NCBI GenBank assembly: GCA_003577365.1
Contig: QEUY01000228.1
Span: 1 to 6,529, forward strand
From: Chloroflexota bacterium
Lineage (GTDB): Bacteria; Chloroflexota; Anaerolineae; Caldilineales; Caldilineaceae
Length of the DNA stretch: 6,529 nucleotides
Direction: 5' to 3'
This document shows, piece by piece, positions 5,106 through 6,529 of this stretch (positions are counted from its first letter, which is position 1; each line of letters begins with the position of its first letter). The notes under the pieces are model-generated. The model was given only the letters and a program-made list of their open reading frames with translations, ran no database searches and was not told the DNA's origin. The translations under genes and the position numbers were made by a program.

Positions 5106-6529
5106 CTACGCTTGAACCGCAAAGTGGCCCAAGAGGGCCTGGCCGAGCGCCAGCCCGCCGTCGTTGGGCGGGACTTGGCGGTGAGTCAAGACTGTGAAGC
5201 CCTGGGTTTCTAATCCCTCCGTAAGCAGCGCCAAGAGGGTCACGTTTTGGAAGACACCGCCGCTCAACGCCACAGTCGCAATGCCGGATGCAGCGCGCAG
5301 CCGGTCGCAGCCGGCGCAGACCAGGTCGGCCAGGCCGCGGTGAAAGCGGGTGGCGATGACGCCCAGCTCCACACCGGCACGCACATCCTGCGCCACCGCC
5401 GCGATCACGCCGCTTGTCTCTACCTCAAATTGTAGCGCAGAATCGGCGGAATGCAAGGGATGCGGCTTCCATAGCCCGAAGGCATAGGGCGGAAGATCGG
5501 TCGGTTCGGCCAGGGTCTCTAGCTCCAGCGCGGCCTGGGCTTCATAGCTGACGACCTGGCGCACCCCGGCCAGCGCGGCCACGGCGTCGAACAGGCGGCC
5601 CATGCTGCTGGTGGGCACGCTGTTGAGGCCGGTCTCCAACTGGCGCAGGAGGACGCCGCGCTCGACCGGCGGGCAGGCGGCAACAGGCGGCAGCGTTTCG
5701 TCCCAGGGGATGCCCGCGGCCCAGAGATGGGCCAGCGCCACACGGTAGGGGCGTTTGATGGCGGCGTCACCGCCGGGCAGGGGGACGGGGCGCAGCCGGC
5801 CGGCGCGACGCAGCCTCTGGTAGCCGCCGACAAAAAATTCGCCGCCCCAGATCGTGCCGTCCAAGCCGTAGCCTGTGCCGTCGAAGCTGGCGCCGATCAC
5901 CTGGGCATCGGCGGGCAGGCGATGCTCGGCCATGACCGCGGCGATGTGCGCTTGGTGGTGCTGCACCTGGATCAAGGGCAGGCCGCGGCCCGTGGCCTCT
6001 TCCTGCGCCCAGCGCGTCGAGAGATAGCCGGGGTGCAGGTCGCAGACGATGGCCTGCGGCGTTATGCGGAAGAGGCGTTGATAATGCGCCGCGGTGCGCT
6101 CGAAGGCGGCTAGGGTCTCCAGATTTTCCATATCGCCGATGTGCGGGCTGAGAAAAGCATAGGTGTCTTGGGTGAGGCAGAAGGTGTTTTTGAGTTCGCC
6201 GCCCACGGCCAGCAGCGGGCGCACGGCAAAGGGCAGATGGACCGGCAAGGGCGCATAGCCGCGTGCGCGGCGAATCGGCAGCAAGCGATCCCCGACGACG
6301 CGCACGACCGAGTCGTCGCAGTGGTGCAGAATGGCGCGGTCGTGGTGCAGAAAGCCGTCGGCCAGTGGAGCCAGCTTGGCTTCTGCTTCGGCGTTGCCGG
6401 CGATGATCGGCTCTTCGGACAGATTGCCGGAGGTCATGACCAGCGCGGGCAGGTCGGGCGCAGCCGGGTCATCCAGGTCATCCGGCGGGGCCAGCAGCAG
6501 ATAGTGCAGCGGGGTATAGGGCAGCATGA
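5106..6529 (-). CDS. hypF: Carbamoyltransferase HypF, C-terminal two-thirds, 5' end outside window
   Basis: HypF hydrolyses carbamoyl phosphate, forms carbamoyl-adenylate and transfers the carbamoyl group to the C-terminal cysteine of HypE. The visible part is 473 residues from the in-window Met plus an incomplete preceding codon. Full HypF proteins are about 750-780 residues, so the acylphosphatase domain, the zinc fingers and most of the YrdC-like domain lie beyond the right edge. What remains begins at the YrdC block LPYTPLHYLL and MTSGNLSEEP (31-40), followed by HHCDDSVVR (68-76) and RRARGYAP (86-93). The Kae1-like domain then shows GGELKNTF (109-116), SPHIGDM (127-133), DLHPGY (163-168), the metal-binding QHHQAH (189-194), FDGTGYG (215-221), SSMGRLFDA (307-315), SGGVFQN (422-428) and PPNDGGLALGQ (453-463). 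The usual YEGQAA reads YEAQAA at 328-333. There is no natural start at 6527: the frame stays open to the window edge. First visible gene of the hyp cluster. Confidence 0.96.
   Translation of the reverse strand, partial: MLPYTPLHYLLLAPPDDLDDPAAPDLPALVMTSGNLSEEPIIAGNAEAEAKLAPLADGFLHHDRAILHHCDDSVVRVVGDRLLPIRRARGYAPLPVHLPFAVRPLLAVGGELKNTFCLTQDTYAFLSPHIGDMENLETLAAFERTAAHYQRLFRITPQAIVCDLHPGYLSTRWAQEEATGRGLPLIQVQHHQAHIAAVMAEHRLPADAQVIGASFDGTGYGLDGTIWGGEFFVGGYQRLRRAGRLRPVPLPGGDAAIKRPYRVALAHLWAAGIPWDETLPPVAACPPVERGVLLRQLETGLNSVPTSSMGRLFDAVAALAGVRQVVSYEAQAALELETLAEPTDLPPYAFGLWKPHPLHSADSALQFEVETSGVIAAVAQDVRAGVELGVIATRFHRGLADLVCAGCDRLRAASGIATVALSGGVFQNVTLLALLTEGLETQGFTVLTHRQVPPNDGGLALGQALLGHFAVQA

Overview
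The window is a GC-rich bacterial stretch in which every gene I can support lies on the minus strand. It reads from a hydrogenase-maturation cluster at the right end down to a phosphoribosyl-pyrophosphate synthetase gene cut off at the left end. The GC-rich composition, the hyp order and the divergent Prs type would fit a chromosome of an environmental bacterium, perhaps a Chloroflexota-like lineage. That placement is a guess from general impression, and no marker gene here proves it.

Right half (6529 to 2523): hypF (5' end outside the window), hypC, hypD and hypE in transcription order. Together they encode the machinery that makes and delivers the Fe(CN)2CO group of [NiFe]-hydrogenase. HypF and HypE turn carbamoyl phosphate into a thiocyanate on the C-terminal cysteine of HypE. 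The HypC-HypD complex receives the cyanide on iron and hands the group to the hydrogenase large subunit. The key residues of all four are present in the parts visible. hypC and hypD overlap by ATGA, and hypD and hypE overlap by 8 nt or are separated by 7 nt. hypF and hypC are separated by 153 nt that contain a small hairpin and an AT-richer tract. hypA, hypB and the hydrogenase subunits are not in the window.

Middle (about 2402 to 337): a 120-nt spacer, then two tightly coupled genes. The first encodes an EcsC-family protein. The second, starting 2 nt after its stop, encodes a DAO-type FAD-dependent oxidoreductase of unknown substrate. No link between this pair and hydrogenase maturation is visible beyond shared direction. 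A short tandem duplication sits on the oxidoreductase stop codon.

Left end (336 to 1): a 133-nt spacer with a good extended -10 promoter and a GC palindrome, followed by the first 67 codons of a prs-type gene whose canonical FSDGE motif is replaced by FSNDN.

I see no mobile element, CRISPR array, tRNA or rRNA, and no convincing sign of a wholly new system. The long plus-strand open frames are antisense shadows of these genes.
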